From Candidatus Poribacteria bacterium (GTDB lineage: Bacteria; Poribacteria; WGA-4E; WGA-3G): a stretch of 15,022 nucleotides of DNA. Under the pieces are notes generated by a model. That model was given only the letters and a program-made list of their open reading frames with translations, was not told where the DNA came from and made no database searches. Both the position numbers and the translations under genes were made by a program. Location: contig JAPPDN010000351.1 in the NCBI GenBank assembly GCA_028824575.1, positions 1 through 15,022 on the forward strand, read 5' to 3'. Below, piece by piece: positions 1 through 7,728 of this stretch. The first letter of the stretch is position 1; each line of letters opens with the position of its first letter.

Positions 1-1040
1 GTCACAGTCGTTTCGGATACCGGTGTAGTATCTATAGGACATGGCGAACTTAGACAAACCTCATAGTCATAGTGTGGCATTCTATCAGGGAGATCGAATG
101 TTTGCTTCGCCGCAGAATTCGGAACCCATCGCGGGAACTCGATCTCAATGCGGTAATAATCTGCCATTTCTGAGACCTGATTGATCATGCCGTAACGACG
201 GTACCGTTCCTTGATATCATCCGCGTAAATTACGCCGTCTACATCTACTGCACCAGGTACTGTTGTCCGTTGTGTCGGAGGTGTCGTAACCAGAGCAGAA
301 CGCGCACCGATAAGCAGCGGTGTCGCAACGAGTGACATTATCCAACCGTAGAATGCTGCACCGTAACGTGGTTGTTCCTCTGTTGAACTGAACTCGCCTT
401 TAAACCGGTAGATACCTTCGGTGATCGCGATAACTATCCCAAGAAAGATCATCAAGTTGCCTCTACTTGAGAAAAGGTCAACCTCTTGTCCTCGGAACCC
501 GATGAAAAAAAGGATAAGGGGATAGAGCGTTATGTTAATTAGGCTATTAATACCTGTAGATACAGCGGCGCTAAAGACACGCGGGTTTCCCGCCATTTCT
601 TCAAGCTGCGTTTTAAACTTTGCTGAGAATGCACCGAGGATAGGTTGTCCGAGCATCGCTAACAAATTGAACGGTGTACGGAGTCTTGTATCTGGAATCT
701 CTGGTATCTGTACAAATTCTTCCGGTATACCTTGTTTCTTCTTTTCTTTAGTTTTTCCTGCTTCGCCGTCTCCACTGTCCGCAGCATCAGGTTTAACAAA
801 CGTCTCAAAAAATTTGCGGTTTATTTCAATATACGATGCCCACTTGGCGGGGACATCACTTTCAATAGAGATCGCCTCGACCGGACACGCAGGTTCACAC
901 GCGGCGCAGTCAATACACACGTCTGGATCGATGTAGAGTTGTTTTTCGCCTTCGCTGGTATGTATACAGTCCACAGGACAGACATCAACGCATGCGGTGT
1001 CCATTACGTCAACGCACGGTTCAAAAATTACGTAAGCCAT
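1..1040 (-). CDS. Seven-iron ferredoxin fused to a membrane domain (partial, 3' end outside window)
   Basis: Read on the minus strand, an uninterrupted frame of about 346 codons runs from an ATG at 1040 off the left edge. Residues 1-60 form a bacterial 7Fe ferredoxin. C9, C17 and C52 fit the [3Fe-4S] ligands, and C21, C42, C45 and C48 fit the [4Fe-4S] ligands. C25 matches the extra cysteine of Azotobacter FdI-type proteins, and CPVDC and CIDCAAC are visible. A charged linker rich in Lys/Glu (about 85-105) follows, then three hydrophobic stretches near 160-182, 194-211 and 228-245, then a soluble region that continues outside the window. Typical members of the family are about 80-110 residues and soluble, so this is a fusion. 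A perfect AGGAGG (1052-1047) lies 6 nt before the ATG, and an extended -10 promoter lies further upstream. It probably carries electrons at the membrane; the partner is not visible. The ferredoxin call is firm and the role of the membrane part is unknown. Confidence 0.85.
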   Translation of the reverse strand, partial: MAYVIFEPCVDVMDTACVDVCPVDCIHTSEGEKQLYIDPDVCIDCAACEPACPVEAISIESDVPAKWASYIEINRKFFETFVKPDAADSGDGEAGKTKEKKKQGIPEEFVQIPEIPDTRLRTPFNLLAMLGQPILGAFSAKFKTQLEEMAGNPRVFSAAVSTGINSLINITLYPLILFFIGFRGQEVDLFSSRGNLMIFLGIVIAITEGIYRFKGEFSSTEEQPRYGAAFYGWIMSLVATPLLIGARSALVTTPPTQRTTVPGAVDVDGVIYADDIKERYRRYGMINQVSEMADYYRIEIEFPRWVPNSAAKQTFDLPDRMPHYDYEVCLSSPCPIDTTPVSETTV

Positions 1041-1046
1041 CCTTCC

Positions 1047-1052
1047 CCTCCT
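1047..1052 (-). promoter_or_regulatory. Ribosome binding site of the ferredoxin-membrane gene
   Basis: Minus-strand AGGAGG, a perfect anti-16S core, with a 6-nt spacer before the ATG at 1040. It fixes the start of the ferredoxin fusion. Confidence 0.85.
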
Positions 1053-1074
1053 TTTTGCTGATGTTTCACTGTTA

Positions 1075-1103
1075 AGTATACCACAATTGAACGCCAATGG
1101 CAA
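1075..1103 (-). promoter_or_regulatory. Sigma-70 promoter of the ferredoxin-membrane gene
   Basis: On the minus strand the -35 is TTGCCA (1103-1098), then a 17-nt spacer, then the -10 TATACT (1080-1075). The -10 is preceded by TGG, that is an extended TGn element. The predicted start of transcription near 1068 gives a leader of about 28 nt. It lies back to back with the truD promoter, with 23 nt between the two -35 boxes. Confidence 0.7.
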
Positions 1104-1126
1104 GCAAATATTTCTGTTTTCACGGT

Positions 1127-1155
1127 TTGACAAATAGGAAGATCGTGCTTATAAT
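1127..1155 (+). promoter_or_regulatory. Perfect-consensus sigma-70 promoter of truD
   Basis: TTGACA (1127-1132), a 17-nt spacer and TATAAT (1150-1155): both hexamers match consensus exactly at optimal spacing. Transcription should begin near 1162. The in-frame ATG at 1097 would therefore lie upstream of the transcript, which supports the ATG at 1190. Confidence 0.8.
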
Positions 1156-1189
1156 AGCGTGGGTGACCAAAATACATAAGGAAAATCAA

Positions 1190-2263
1190 ATGTTTAAAGA
1201 ACCGGAAGATTTTATCGTTGAAGAACTGCCGCTTTATGAACCCTCCGGGGCAGGGACACATACCTATTTCGCGATTCGGAAACGGAATCTTAGCACATTG
1301 GAGGCTATTAACCGAATCGCACGGGAACTACAGGTGCATACCCGAGATTTCGGGTATGCTGGCTTAAAGGATAAAAAAGCGGTCACAACACAAATATTGT
1401 CTGTCGAAGGTGTAGCACCGAAACGGATTTTGAAGGTTGAACAGCTGGATATTGAGGTCTTATGGGCAGAAAGACACACGCATAAATTGCGGATCGGACA
1501 CCTTCGCGGCAACCGCTTTGAACTAACGCTACGCGATATGCCTCACGATACACTGCCTCCGATCAAAGCATTAATGGAGCAATTGGTAACTGAAGGTGTA
1601 CCGAATCGATTTGGTCCGCAGCGATTTGGCAATAAAAACGATTCACATCTAATCGGCAAAGCACTGGTGAAGGCAGAGTGGGAGACGGTCCTGCATTATA
1701 TGCTCACAGAGGAGACACTGCAGATGGACAACGTAGCGCGCCGGATGCAACAGGAATTAGCACGGAAACCTATCGAAAAAGTGGTAACTTCTATTCCGCA
1801 TCGGTTGCGTAAGTTATACCTGTCGGCGTATCAAGCACACCTCTTTAACAGCATTTTAGAAAAACGGATGCCGCATTTAGGCAAACTCCGGGCGGGCGAC
1901 ATTGCCGTAAAACATAGCAACGGTGCCCCCTTTCTCGTTGGAGATCCGATGGTGGAACAGCCGCGAGCTGATGCGTTTGAGATTAGTCCTTCAGGACCGA
2001 TCTTCGGCTACAAAATGCGGATGCCGACTGGCGATGTACTCGATATGGAGATGACGAGCCTTGCAGATGAGGGCGTTCGCCTCGAAAAGTTTCGTAAGGT
2101 TGTAGGGATTCGGTTACCAGGGACGCGTAGACCTTTACGGATGCCGATACAACTGAATGAGGTGTCCGCTGTTGATGGTCGTGTCGGCATACGTCTCCGT
2201 TTCACGCTCCCCGCGGGTGGATATGCGACGGTGGTGGTGGAAGAACTCTTGGCAAGTATATAG
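1190..2263 (+). CDS. truD: tRNA pseudouridine(13) synthase TruD
   Basis: Isomerises U13 of tRNA-Glu in E. coli to pseudouridine. The predicted protein has 357 residues, close to the E. coli length of about 350. It opens with FKEPEDFIVEELP, the family's usual N-terminal motif. The catalytic aspartate is D61 in GYAGLKDKKAVTTQ. NRFGPQRFG (139-147), LSAYQAHLFN (211-220) and the C-terminal LPAGGYATVVVEELL are further TruD signatures. The TRUD insertion domain corresponds to about 150-310. An in-frame ATG at 1097 would add 31 residues unlike TruD and would start upstream of the promoter. The ATG at 1190 has AAGGAAA 6 nt before it and is preferred. It is divergent from the ferredoxin gene and convergent with the caspase-fold gene, so it is probably monocistronic. 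The assignment is firm. Confidence 0.93.
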   Translation: MFKEPEDFIVEELPLYEPSGAGTHTYFAIRKRNLSTLEAINRIARELQVHTRDFGYAGLKDKKAVTTQILSVEGVAPKRILKVEQLDIEVLWAERHTHKLRIGHLRGNRFELTLRDMPHDTLPPIKALMEQLVTEGVPNRFGPQRFGNKNDSHLIGKALVKAEWETVLHYMLTEETLQMDNVARRMQQELARKPIEKVVTSIPHRLRKLYLSAYQAHLFNSILEKRMPHLGKLRAGDIAVKHSNGAPFLVGDPMVEQPRADAFEISPSGPIFGYKMRMPTGDVLDMEMTSLADEGVRLEKFRKVVGIRLPGTRRPLRMPIQLNEVSAVDGRVGIRLRFTLPAGGYATVVVEELLASI

Positions 2264-2266
2264 TCT

Positions 2267-2291
2267 GCTAAGGTGTTAGCTTTTGGTCTTT
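2267..2291 (+). terminator. Weak terminator-like hairpin after truD
   Basis: GCTAA (2267-2271), GGTG loop, TTAGC (2276-2280), followed by a T-rich run beginning TTTTGG. The stem is only 5 bp and AU-rich, and it sits in the 27-bp gap between convergent genes, so its function is uncertain. Confidence 0.3.
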
Positions 2292-3919
2292 TAGCCTTCT
2301 TGTGCTGTTTGTCTCGATTTCCGGTACCTATAAAACGTCCATGCACCAGATGCCAGAAGAACTACCAACAGTACAATAAGACCGATATTGAGAAGATAGC
2401 GACCACGATTGAACTGCCACAACCGTTGACTTGCCAATTCAGCAGCAGGGGTCCCCTTTTGGGCTTTCGTTTTTACCTCTTCCCAATACTTTTTCGCGAG
2501 GGCAGTCTGATCAAGCTGCTCTGCGAGTTTCGCTGTAACCACGAGATAAGCCACATCTTGAACATCTTGCTTCTCTAACGCGTCGGCAAAGGAGCTGAGA
2601 AGTAAAACCGTTAAATCTGCCGACATTTGCGGGAAATCTGTCGTGCGCTCAATCCCGTTCTGGAAAGCGGTGACAGCCCCTTGATGGTTACCCCGGTCAA
2701 ATTCAATTTGTGCAATCTCAAACCAACTTCTCTTAATAAGTTGGATCGATTGGTCTATATCGCTATAACCGTCAAATGTGAAAGTTGCCGAACCGTAATT
2801 CTGGTTACCCTGTTTCGCATAGAGCGCGTAAGTTTCGCCGATTGTTAATGGATCTGAATCTTTCCATGCATCAAAACGGAAGATTCCATCTGCCGCTACA
2901 GTCTGTTGATATACTGTTCTATTTATCCAAACCAGTGTATCGGCAGCCGACGCACTGGCGACACCTTTAACGCTACCATGAACAGCGATAGGATCAAGTA
3001 CCCAACCGATGTGGACGGACTCTCCAAGGACCAACTGCAATTCCGCAGTTTTAGAGGGTGGCGTGATGTACCCGACTTTCTTTACGGATACTGTGGAAGT
3101 GCCTTGTTGTAGATTTTCAGTGATAAGTTTCGGTGTATTTCCGACTGCTGCAGCGTTGATGAAAATTTGCGCACCATCGGGAAGTGATGTGACCTTAAGC
3201 GCAGGACTCAGTTTGAGCAGTGCCGCTTCGACGTTGCCTGTTGGCGCGAGAATTCCATCAAGGAACTCAGAATGTGTGCGTAATAGATCGTAAGTTTCAA
3301 AGACGCTCAGCTGCCGATTATCGTCTAAATCCGTTGTGTCCGTGGCGAGTGCATCGTAAAGTTTCTGAAGAAGCGAAGTATTTTCCGCTTTCTCTACCGA
3401 CTGGATCACGTTTAGCGCAGCGGTACCGAGCGTCTCGCGGTTGCCATAGTAGGCACTTAAATTCGTTTCCTCGGTGTAACCATCAACAATAACAACGGTC
3501 CTTTCTCTATTACTCTCTCTAAACCAGCCATTGAGAGTGGAATCTTGGATGCCATCTTCGTCTTCTTGGATGCTCAGCTGCATTGTGTGTGCGTTTGGCT
3601 TAGAAACCATCCCATGGTATAGAAAAATCAGCGTGTCTTGTGGCTGCGTCTGCCGCCCAATTTCTTGGAGTAGCGCGTAAATCTCGTCAGATGTGGTGCT
3701 ATCACCTTCAACACGATAAATCTGCTCACTCGGAACTTTACCGCGTGTTGTTAAAAGTTCAGTGAGAGAATTCATACGTTCATGTGCTATTGCATCTGGC
3801 ATTGCGTCTACAAGCAGCCAGTATGTACCAGAATCAATTGAGAACACTGGTACTGCTACAATGGAAGCGAGTACAATAGAGATAAAAATGGGCGTAAAAA
3901 CGGTATTCACTTTTGGCAT
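2291..3919 (-). CDS. Exported caspase-fold (C13/C14-like) pseudopeptidase with PEGA domain and C-terminal membrane anchor
   Basis: 542 residues. Residues 1-28 form a signal peptide or N-terminal membrane segment. Residues 30-235 resemble bacterial caspase/legumain-fold domains: a 'DTLIFLYHG' strand places the catalytic His at H102, and 'TVVIVDGY' is the strand that normally ends D-A-C. Here Y148 occupies the cysteine position, so peptidase activity is doubtful. 'LDDNRQLSVFE' (198-208) matches the D-x-D-x-DG-x-V-S-x-x-E segment common near the end of such domains. Residues 240-300 form a PEGA domain (SLPDGAQIFINAAAVGNTP). Residues 310-395 look like a beta-sandwich, 397-485 are helical and TPR-like, and 508-530 is a membrane helix followed by a basic tail. 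The bulk should lie outside the cytoplasm. No clear Shine-Dalgarno precedes the ATG (only GGAT). The gene stands alone and its function is unknown; the domain calls are moderate to good. Confidence 0.75.
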   Translation of the reverse strand: MPKVNTVFTPIFISIVLASIVAVPVFSIDSGTYWLLVDAMPDAIAHERMNSLTELLTTRGKVPSEQIYRVEGDSTTSDEIYALLQEIGRQTQPQDTLIFLYHGMVSKPNAHTMQLSIQEDEDGIQDSTLNGWFRESNRERTVVIVDGYTEETNLSAYYGNRETLGTAALNVIQSVEKAENTSLLQKLYDALATDTTDLDDNRQLSVFETYDLLRTHSEFLDGILAPTGNVEAALLKLSPALKVTSLPDGAQIFINAAAVGNTPKLITENLQQGTSTVSVKKVGYITPPSKTAELQLVLGESVHIGWVLDPIAVHGSVKGVASASAADTLVWINRTVYQQTVAADGIFRFDAWKDSDPLTIGETYALYAKQGNQNYGSATFTFDGYSDIDQSIQLIKRSWFEIAQIEFDRGNHQGAVTAFQNGIERTTDFPQMSADLTVLLLSSFADALEKQDVQDVAYLVVTAKLAEQLDQTALAKKYWEEVKTKAQKGTPAAELASQRLWQFNRGRYLLNIGLIVLLVVLLASGAWTFYRYRKSRQTAQEG

Positions 3920-3939
3920 ACTGCTATCCGCTAATTAGG

Positions 3940-3955
3940 GTTAAAACCTTTTAAC
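3940..3955. repeat. 7-bp inverted repeat upstream of the caspase-fold gene
   Basis: GTTAAAA, CC, TTTTAAC: a perfect 7-bp arm with a 2-nt centre, 21 bp upstream of the start codon at 3919. It could be an operator or an AT-rich hairpin. It resembles the GTTAAAACGTTTT stretch in front of the sigma-factor gene. Confidence 0.45.
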
Positions 3956-4168
3956 AAAATAGTTTAGCAAAAAAACGCAATAATTGCAAGAAAATGAACT
4001 TGTAGCGGTGTCAAAATGTCTAAACTTTTAATGAAGCATTGCGTCAAAATACATAAGCAAGGTATTTTATTGCTGCTTTCAAATCAAAACATGCACTTAG
4101 AAATTAAGAGATGGTCTCGTATCTGTGTATAAGGCATGCTCGGAAGTTAGTACTTGCACTTGGCGAAA

Positions 4169-4213
4169 TTGAAGAGAGCTGCATTGACGCTATAATCTAT
4201 ATAATAATACGAT
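4169..4213 (+). promoter_or_regulatory. Candidate promoter(s) of the exporter operon
   Basis: Two overlapping readings are possible. One is TTGAAG (4169-4174), 16 nt, TATAAT (4191-4196). The other is TTGACG (4184-4189), 18 nt, TACGAT (4208-4213). Either would give a leader of more than 100 nt before the tolC-like start at 4326. The exact -10 TATAAT makes the first reading more attractive. Confidence 0.45.
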
Positions 4214-4310
4214 CTTGGGGAAGTTGATCGTTTCTCAAACAAATGTAAGAACGTGTTGAACCGGCACAGAGTGTATGCTTGGCAGCATGCCGATAAGCGT
4301 CGGAATGGAC

Positions 4311-4316
4311 AAGGAG
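4311..4316 (+). promoter_or_regulatory. Ribosome binding site selecting the tolC-like start
   Basis: AAGGAG with a 9-nt spacer to the ATG at 4326. It lies downstream of three earlier in-frame ATGs, so those are unlikely to be the start. Confidence 0.75.
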
Positions 4317-4325
4317 ATATTGTTA

Positions 4326-5726
4326 ATGATTCATGAGAAAATAAAGTTAACTGTTTTATCAAAACTTGCAGTGTTACAAGGGACACTGCGTGCCGGTTTC
4401 CAAAAAGTGCCTTTGAAAACCATTCTCGTACTTCAGTTTGCAGTCGTTTTTTGTATCGGTGCACAAGAACCTGTCGGCGAAGTTGACTTATCACAACCTT
4501 TAACGCTTGAACAATGTATCCAGGTAGGTTTGGAAAGATCGACGAGTATGCGAAATGCACGCTTGAATCTCGCTATACAAGAACTTCGGGTAAAAAATGC
4601 ACGTGCTCAGTATTTTCCGCAAATTTTTTCAAATGGCAACTACGATTTTTCTGATCGTGTTGACTTCGGGTTTGAACCTGAAAACTACAATTTAGGACTA
4701 CGTGGGCAATATACACTTTGGGATAACGGACAACGAGAAGGAGGTTTCGCACAAGCGAAAGAGAGTCTGACCGCTACTGTCAGCCGGAATGAACGGACTA
4801 AGCAGGACTTGATTCTTGACATTACGGTGGCTTACTACGATGTGCTTAAAAGACAGGAACTCGTCAAGGTCAGTGAACAGGTTTTAGCGAGATCACAGGA
4901 AAACACACAACGAATAAGGGATTTCGTAGAGGCAGGCACCTTGATTCCTGCCGATGTCGCGACTGCCGAACTTCGTGAAGCCAATGATGAATTATCACTG
5001 TTGAACAACAGCAACTCGCTTCAAATCGCACAAGCAACGCTGCCCCGGCTCCTCGGATTGGATCCTGGCGTTCTGCTTACCGTTTCTGTTGATGAATCCT
5101 ATCAACTCTACCAAGAACGGGGGACCATTGAGCGGGTAGAGATACCGATTGAGGAAGCCATCCAGATAGCCCTTAGCACGCGCCCGGAGTTTCAAGAGAG
5201 ACAGGCACAAATAAAATCTCAGGAATGGAGTCTTACTTTGGCAAAATTGCAACGCTGGCCCCGCCTAAACGCGGATGTTGATTATAACGTCAACCTGGAT
5301 GATTACCTCCGCGAACGTGAGAACTTCTCTGATTTCCGAAGTTGGAGTGCAGGCGTGTCCCTGAACTTTACACTTTTTGATGGCGGTATCTTAGGAAACC
5401 GAGTCAAAGAGCTAGGAATGCAGTTAGAGCAGACCCGTGAAAATGCAAGCGACTTGGAGCGGAGCGTTGCGCTTGCTGTCAGGCAAGCCTATCTCACGCT
5501 CCAGCGTAGTGAAATTGCCGTTGATATCTCGAAAAAACAGGTTACCAATGCCCAACTGAGTTTAGATGTCATTCAAGGGCGTTTTGACGTGGGTAAGGCT
5601 ATTTTGCTTGAATTACTTGATGCCCAAACAAGTTATGCACAAGCATTGACGAATGAAGTTAATGCGTTCTATGATTACAAAATCGCTCAAACTCGCCTGC
5701 AGGATGCAATGGGAGTCTTACAGTAG
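4326..5726 (+). CDS. TolC-family outer-membrane efflux channel
   Basis: Trimeric outer-membrane barrel and periplasmic helical tunnel that serves as the exit duct of tripartite exporters. The predicted protein has 466 residues, a usual length for the family (about 420-490). A signal peptide with a long N-region has its hydrophobic core at about 28-46 and a likely cleavage after IGA. 'LTLEQCIQVGLERS' (59-72) is the typical start of the first OEP repeat. 'PQIFSNGNYDFS' and 'LGLRGQYTLWDNGQR' are the barrel strand and turn; the second half repeats the pattern ('VSLNFTLFDGGILGNRV', then 'DAQTSYAQALTNEVNAFYDY'). Three in-frame ATGs lie upstream (4275, 4287, 4305), but AAGGAG at 4311-4316 is placed 9 nt before 4326, which I take as the start. 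It is the first gene of the run with the adaptor and ATPase. Assignment is firm; the cargo is unknown. Confidence 0.9.
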   Translation: MIHEKIKLTVLSKLAVLQGTLRAGFQKVPLKTILVLQFAVVFCIGAQEPVGEVDLSQPLTLEQCIQVGLERSTSMRNARLNLAIQELRVKNARAQYFPQIFSNGNYDFSDRVDFGFEPENYNLGLRGQYTLWDNGQREGGFAQAKESLTATVSRNERTKQDLILDITVAYYDVLKRQELVKVSEQVLARSQENTQRIRDFVEAGTLIPADVATAELREANDELSLLNNSNSLQIAQATLPRLLGLDPGVLLTVSVDESYQLYQERGTIERVEIPIEEAIQIALSTRPEFQERQAQIKSQEWSLTLAKLQRWPRLNADVDYNVNLDDYLRERENFSDFRSWSAGVSLNFTLFDGGILGNRVKELGMQLEQTRENASDLERSVALAVRQAYLTLQRSEIAVDISKKQVTNAQLSLDVIQGRFDVGKAILLELLDAQTSYAQALTNEVNAFYDYKIAQTRLQDAMGVLQ

Positions 5727-5728
5727 AC

Positions 5729-7696
5729 ATGAAGAATCGTAAAAAATGGATTATCACAGGGGTAGTTGCCGTAGTTGTTATTGCGCTCGGAGCCATCGGT
5801 GCTACCCGTATGAACTTTAGTTTCGGTCAAAAAAAGAAAGAGACCGAGGTAAAACAGGAAATCGTCCGCCGCGGCGAGTTCCTTGTTCGCGTACGTGAAT
5901 CGGGGAACTTACGCTCCTTTATTGAGGTGGATGTCCGTTCAAACGTTGAGGGTGAGATCGTTGAAATTCTCGTTGAGGAGGGCGCAAAAGTTGAGATAGA
6001 CCAACCCCTGCTTCGCATTGATGAAAAGCAAATTCTGGAGCAGAAGAAGCAGGCGGAGGCGAACCTTAATGCTCGCAAAGCAGAACTCGAGCGAGCGCAG
6101 CTTCATATTGAGATTACTGAGAAACAGCAGGAAAGTAATCTCGCACAGGCGCAAAATTCCGTCATTAAGGCACAAGCGACTTTGGATTCGTTTGTCGCAA
6201 ACACACAGCAACGGATAACCGAGGCTGAAACGCTCGTTGCAACGACAAAGAACTCTCTTGATCAAGATAATATAGCGTTGAAGCAGGCAGAAATTGCATT
6301 AGCGCAAGCAAAACTCACCCTTGAACGCTCACAGACAAATGTTGAATCAGCAAAAATCTCCTTTGAAACAGCAGAAGCAGAGCATCAACGGAACAAGGAA
6401 CTATATGATAAAAAACTCGTCTCAAAAAAGGCATTGGAAGATTCTCAGCGACAACTTATCGTGGCTAAGTCTCAGTACGATTCTGCCCAGAAAGAGGTCG
6501 AATCACAAAAAGAGACTATAAAATCTCAAGATGAGAACCTCAACGCACGGAAGACAGCGATAGAAAGCAGGAAATCAACACTCCAACTCAATGAAAAGAA
6601 CGTTGAAACACTTAAAAATTCGCTCAAAGCACAGCGTAAGCAGTACGAAGCGGAACGTGAGGACGCAGATACCCGACTCCAACAGATACAAGAGACAACA
6701 GAAGAACAAAAGGAGTTGACAATACATTCAAAGGTGAGTGCCGAGGCGAGCCTCCTCCAAGCCGAGAGCCAACTTAAATCTCAGCAAGAACGCTACGACT
6801 GGACAACTGTCACTGCACCTATGGCAGGAACGATTACACAACTCATTGTTGAAGAAGGCGAAATTATCACGTCAGGGCGTTCAGCGTTTTCACGCGGTGA
6901 AGCGATCATGCGTATCGCTGACCTTGACCAGATGATTGTAAGAACCCAAATCAACCAGGTGGAGATCGGGAAAATAAAAGAAGGACAACGTGCCGAAATC
7001 ACCGTTGATAGTTATTCCGGTCGTATCTTTCCGGGTAGGGTGAGCGAGATCTCACCGAGCGCTACGCGGCGCGGGCCCCAAAATCAGAGCTCCGTCATCA
7101 CTTTTGAGGTAGATGTAGAGGTCACCGGTTCACCTGCTGAATTACTGCCCGGTATGTCTGCTAATGTTGATATCATTGTGTTTGAAGAATCCGATGTGCT
7201 TCAACTACCGATCCCGGCTGTGCTCAGTCCGGAAATTTTCACCGTAAAAGCCAACATTAATTCGGCAGATCTTGGGCAATTTCAGGAAGGTCAGAAACTT
7301 AAAATTCGGAATCTTATCGGAAAGGAATTCGCTGGACAGGTCGGTACGATTGACTCGGAAAAGGCGCGTGGCAACCTTGAAATTTTATTGGAGGGCGATC
7401 AGAAGGGTTTGCGCAAAGGGCCAATAGAGATTAGCGTTGTTATTTCTGATCAAAATGTCCTTCCCGATATAGAAGCCGAGGTCAGTAGTGAGCGGCAGTA
7501 CTTTGTCAAGTTAGATACCGGTGAATCCAGCAAGAACAAGGCGGAAAAAGGCGTTAAAACCCATATTACAATCGGGCAGCGCAACAACACACACTTTCAA
7601 ATTACGGGTGGTTTGAAGGAAGGCGATCGCGTTTTTGTGCCTTCTATGAGAGAATTAACAGAGGGACAAAAAGAGGACGGAGACGGCGAAGAATAA
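5729..7696 (+). CDS. Long MacA/HlyD-type periplasmic adaptor (membrane-fusion protein)
   Basis: Bridges an inner-membrane transporter to TolC. 655 residues, against about 370-400 for MacA. An inner-membrane helix spans 8-26. The first half of the lipoyl domain is about 66-98 (VRSNVEGEIVEILVEEGAKV). A coiled-coil hairpin about 255 residues long spans roughly 100-357 and is rich in Gln, Glu, Lys and Ala. The second lipoyl half is 358-398 (VTAPMAGTI). A beta-barrel domain follows at about 403-485, then what looks like a second copy at about 504-572, and a membrane-proximal domain at 588-638 ending GGLKEGDRVFVPS. The start lies 2 nt after the tolC-like stop codon with no good Shine-Dalgarno, suggesting translational coupling. 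Adaptor identity is firm; the barrel duplication is my reading of the sequence. Confidence 0.88.
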   Translation: MKNRKKWIITGVVAVVVIALGAIGATRMNFSFGQKKKETEVKQEIVRRGEFLVRVRESGNLRSFIEVDVRSNVEGEIVEILVEEGAKVEIDQPLLRIDEKQILEQKKQAEANLNARKAELERAQLHIEITEKQQESNLAQAQNSVIKAQATLDSFVANTQQRITEAETLVATTKNSLDQDNIALKQAEIALAQAKLTLERSQTNVESAKISFETAEAEHQRNKELYDKKLVSKKALEDSQRQLIVAKSQYDSAQKEVESQKETIKSQDENLNARKTAIESRKSTLQLNEKNVETLKNSLKAQRKQYEAEREDADTRLQQIQETTEEQKELTIHSKVSAEASLLQAESQLKSQQERYDWTTVTAPMAGTITQLIVEEGEIITSGRSAFSRGEAIMRIADLDQMIVRTQINQVEIGKIKEGQRAEITVDSYSGRIFPGRVSEISPSATRRGPQNQSSVITFEVDVEVTGSPAELLPGMSANVDIIVFEESDVLQLPIPAVLSPEIFTVKANINSADLGQFQEGQKLKIRNLIGKEFAGQVGTIDSEKARGNLEILLEGDQKGLRKGPIEISVVISDQNVLPDIEAEVSSERQYFVKLDTGESSKNKAEKGVKTHITIGQRNNTHFQITGGLKEGDRVFVPSMRELTEGQKEDGDGEE

Positions 7697-7710
7697 CAGA
7701 TGCCGTATTG

Positions 7711-7728
7711 TTAGCATAGATGTGCTAA
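7711..7728 (+). terminator. Attenuator-like hairpin inside the exporter operon
   Basis: TTAGCA (7711-7716), 6-nt loop, TGCTAA (7723-7728), then a T-rich stretch (ATTTTATCTTTTATTTTC). It lies in the 77-nt gap between the adaptor and ATPase genes. The stem is only 6 bp, so partial termination or an RNA-processing site is possible but unproven. Confidence 0.35.

Larger units (their letters stand above)
3920..4325. other. Gene-free divergent intergenic region
   Basis: About 400 bp between the divergent caspase-fold and TolC genes. It is AT-rich, with no convincing coding sequence or RNA gene. Seen here: a near-palindrome GTTAAAA-CC-TTTTAAC (3940-3955), a short palindrome GCAAT-A-ATTGC (3977-3987), a possible minus-strand promoter TTGCAA-N17-TAAACT (3989-3961) and plus-strand promoter-like boxes near 4169-4213. 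The 4015-4165 stretch shows nothing recognisable. Confidence 0.6.

Noticed and set aside
532..936. Plus-strand open frame of 134 codons
   Set aside because: It is antisense to the clearly coding ferredoxin-membrane gene and has no family features or ribosome site.
1097..1189. Longer TruD start at ATG 1097
   Set aside because: The added 31 residues do not resemble TruD, and the consensus promoter (1127-1155) lies inside this stretch. The ATG at 1190 has a proper ribosome site.
4184..4196. TTGACG next to TATAAT as a single promoter
   Set aside because: The two boxes are separated by 1 nt, so they cannot be used together; each needs a different partner box.
4275..4325. Upstream ATGs at 4275, 4287 and 4305 as starts of the TolC-like gene
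   Set aside because: The only well-placed ribosome site (AAGGAG, 4311-4316) serves the ATG at 4326, and the signal peptide is complete from there.
4147..4560. Minus-strand open frame of 137 codons
   Set aside because: It overlaps the tolC-like start and its promoter region on the other strand, has no recognisable motif and looks like chance.
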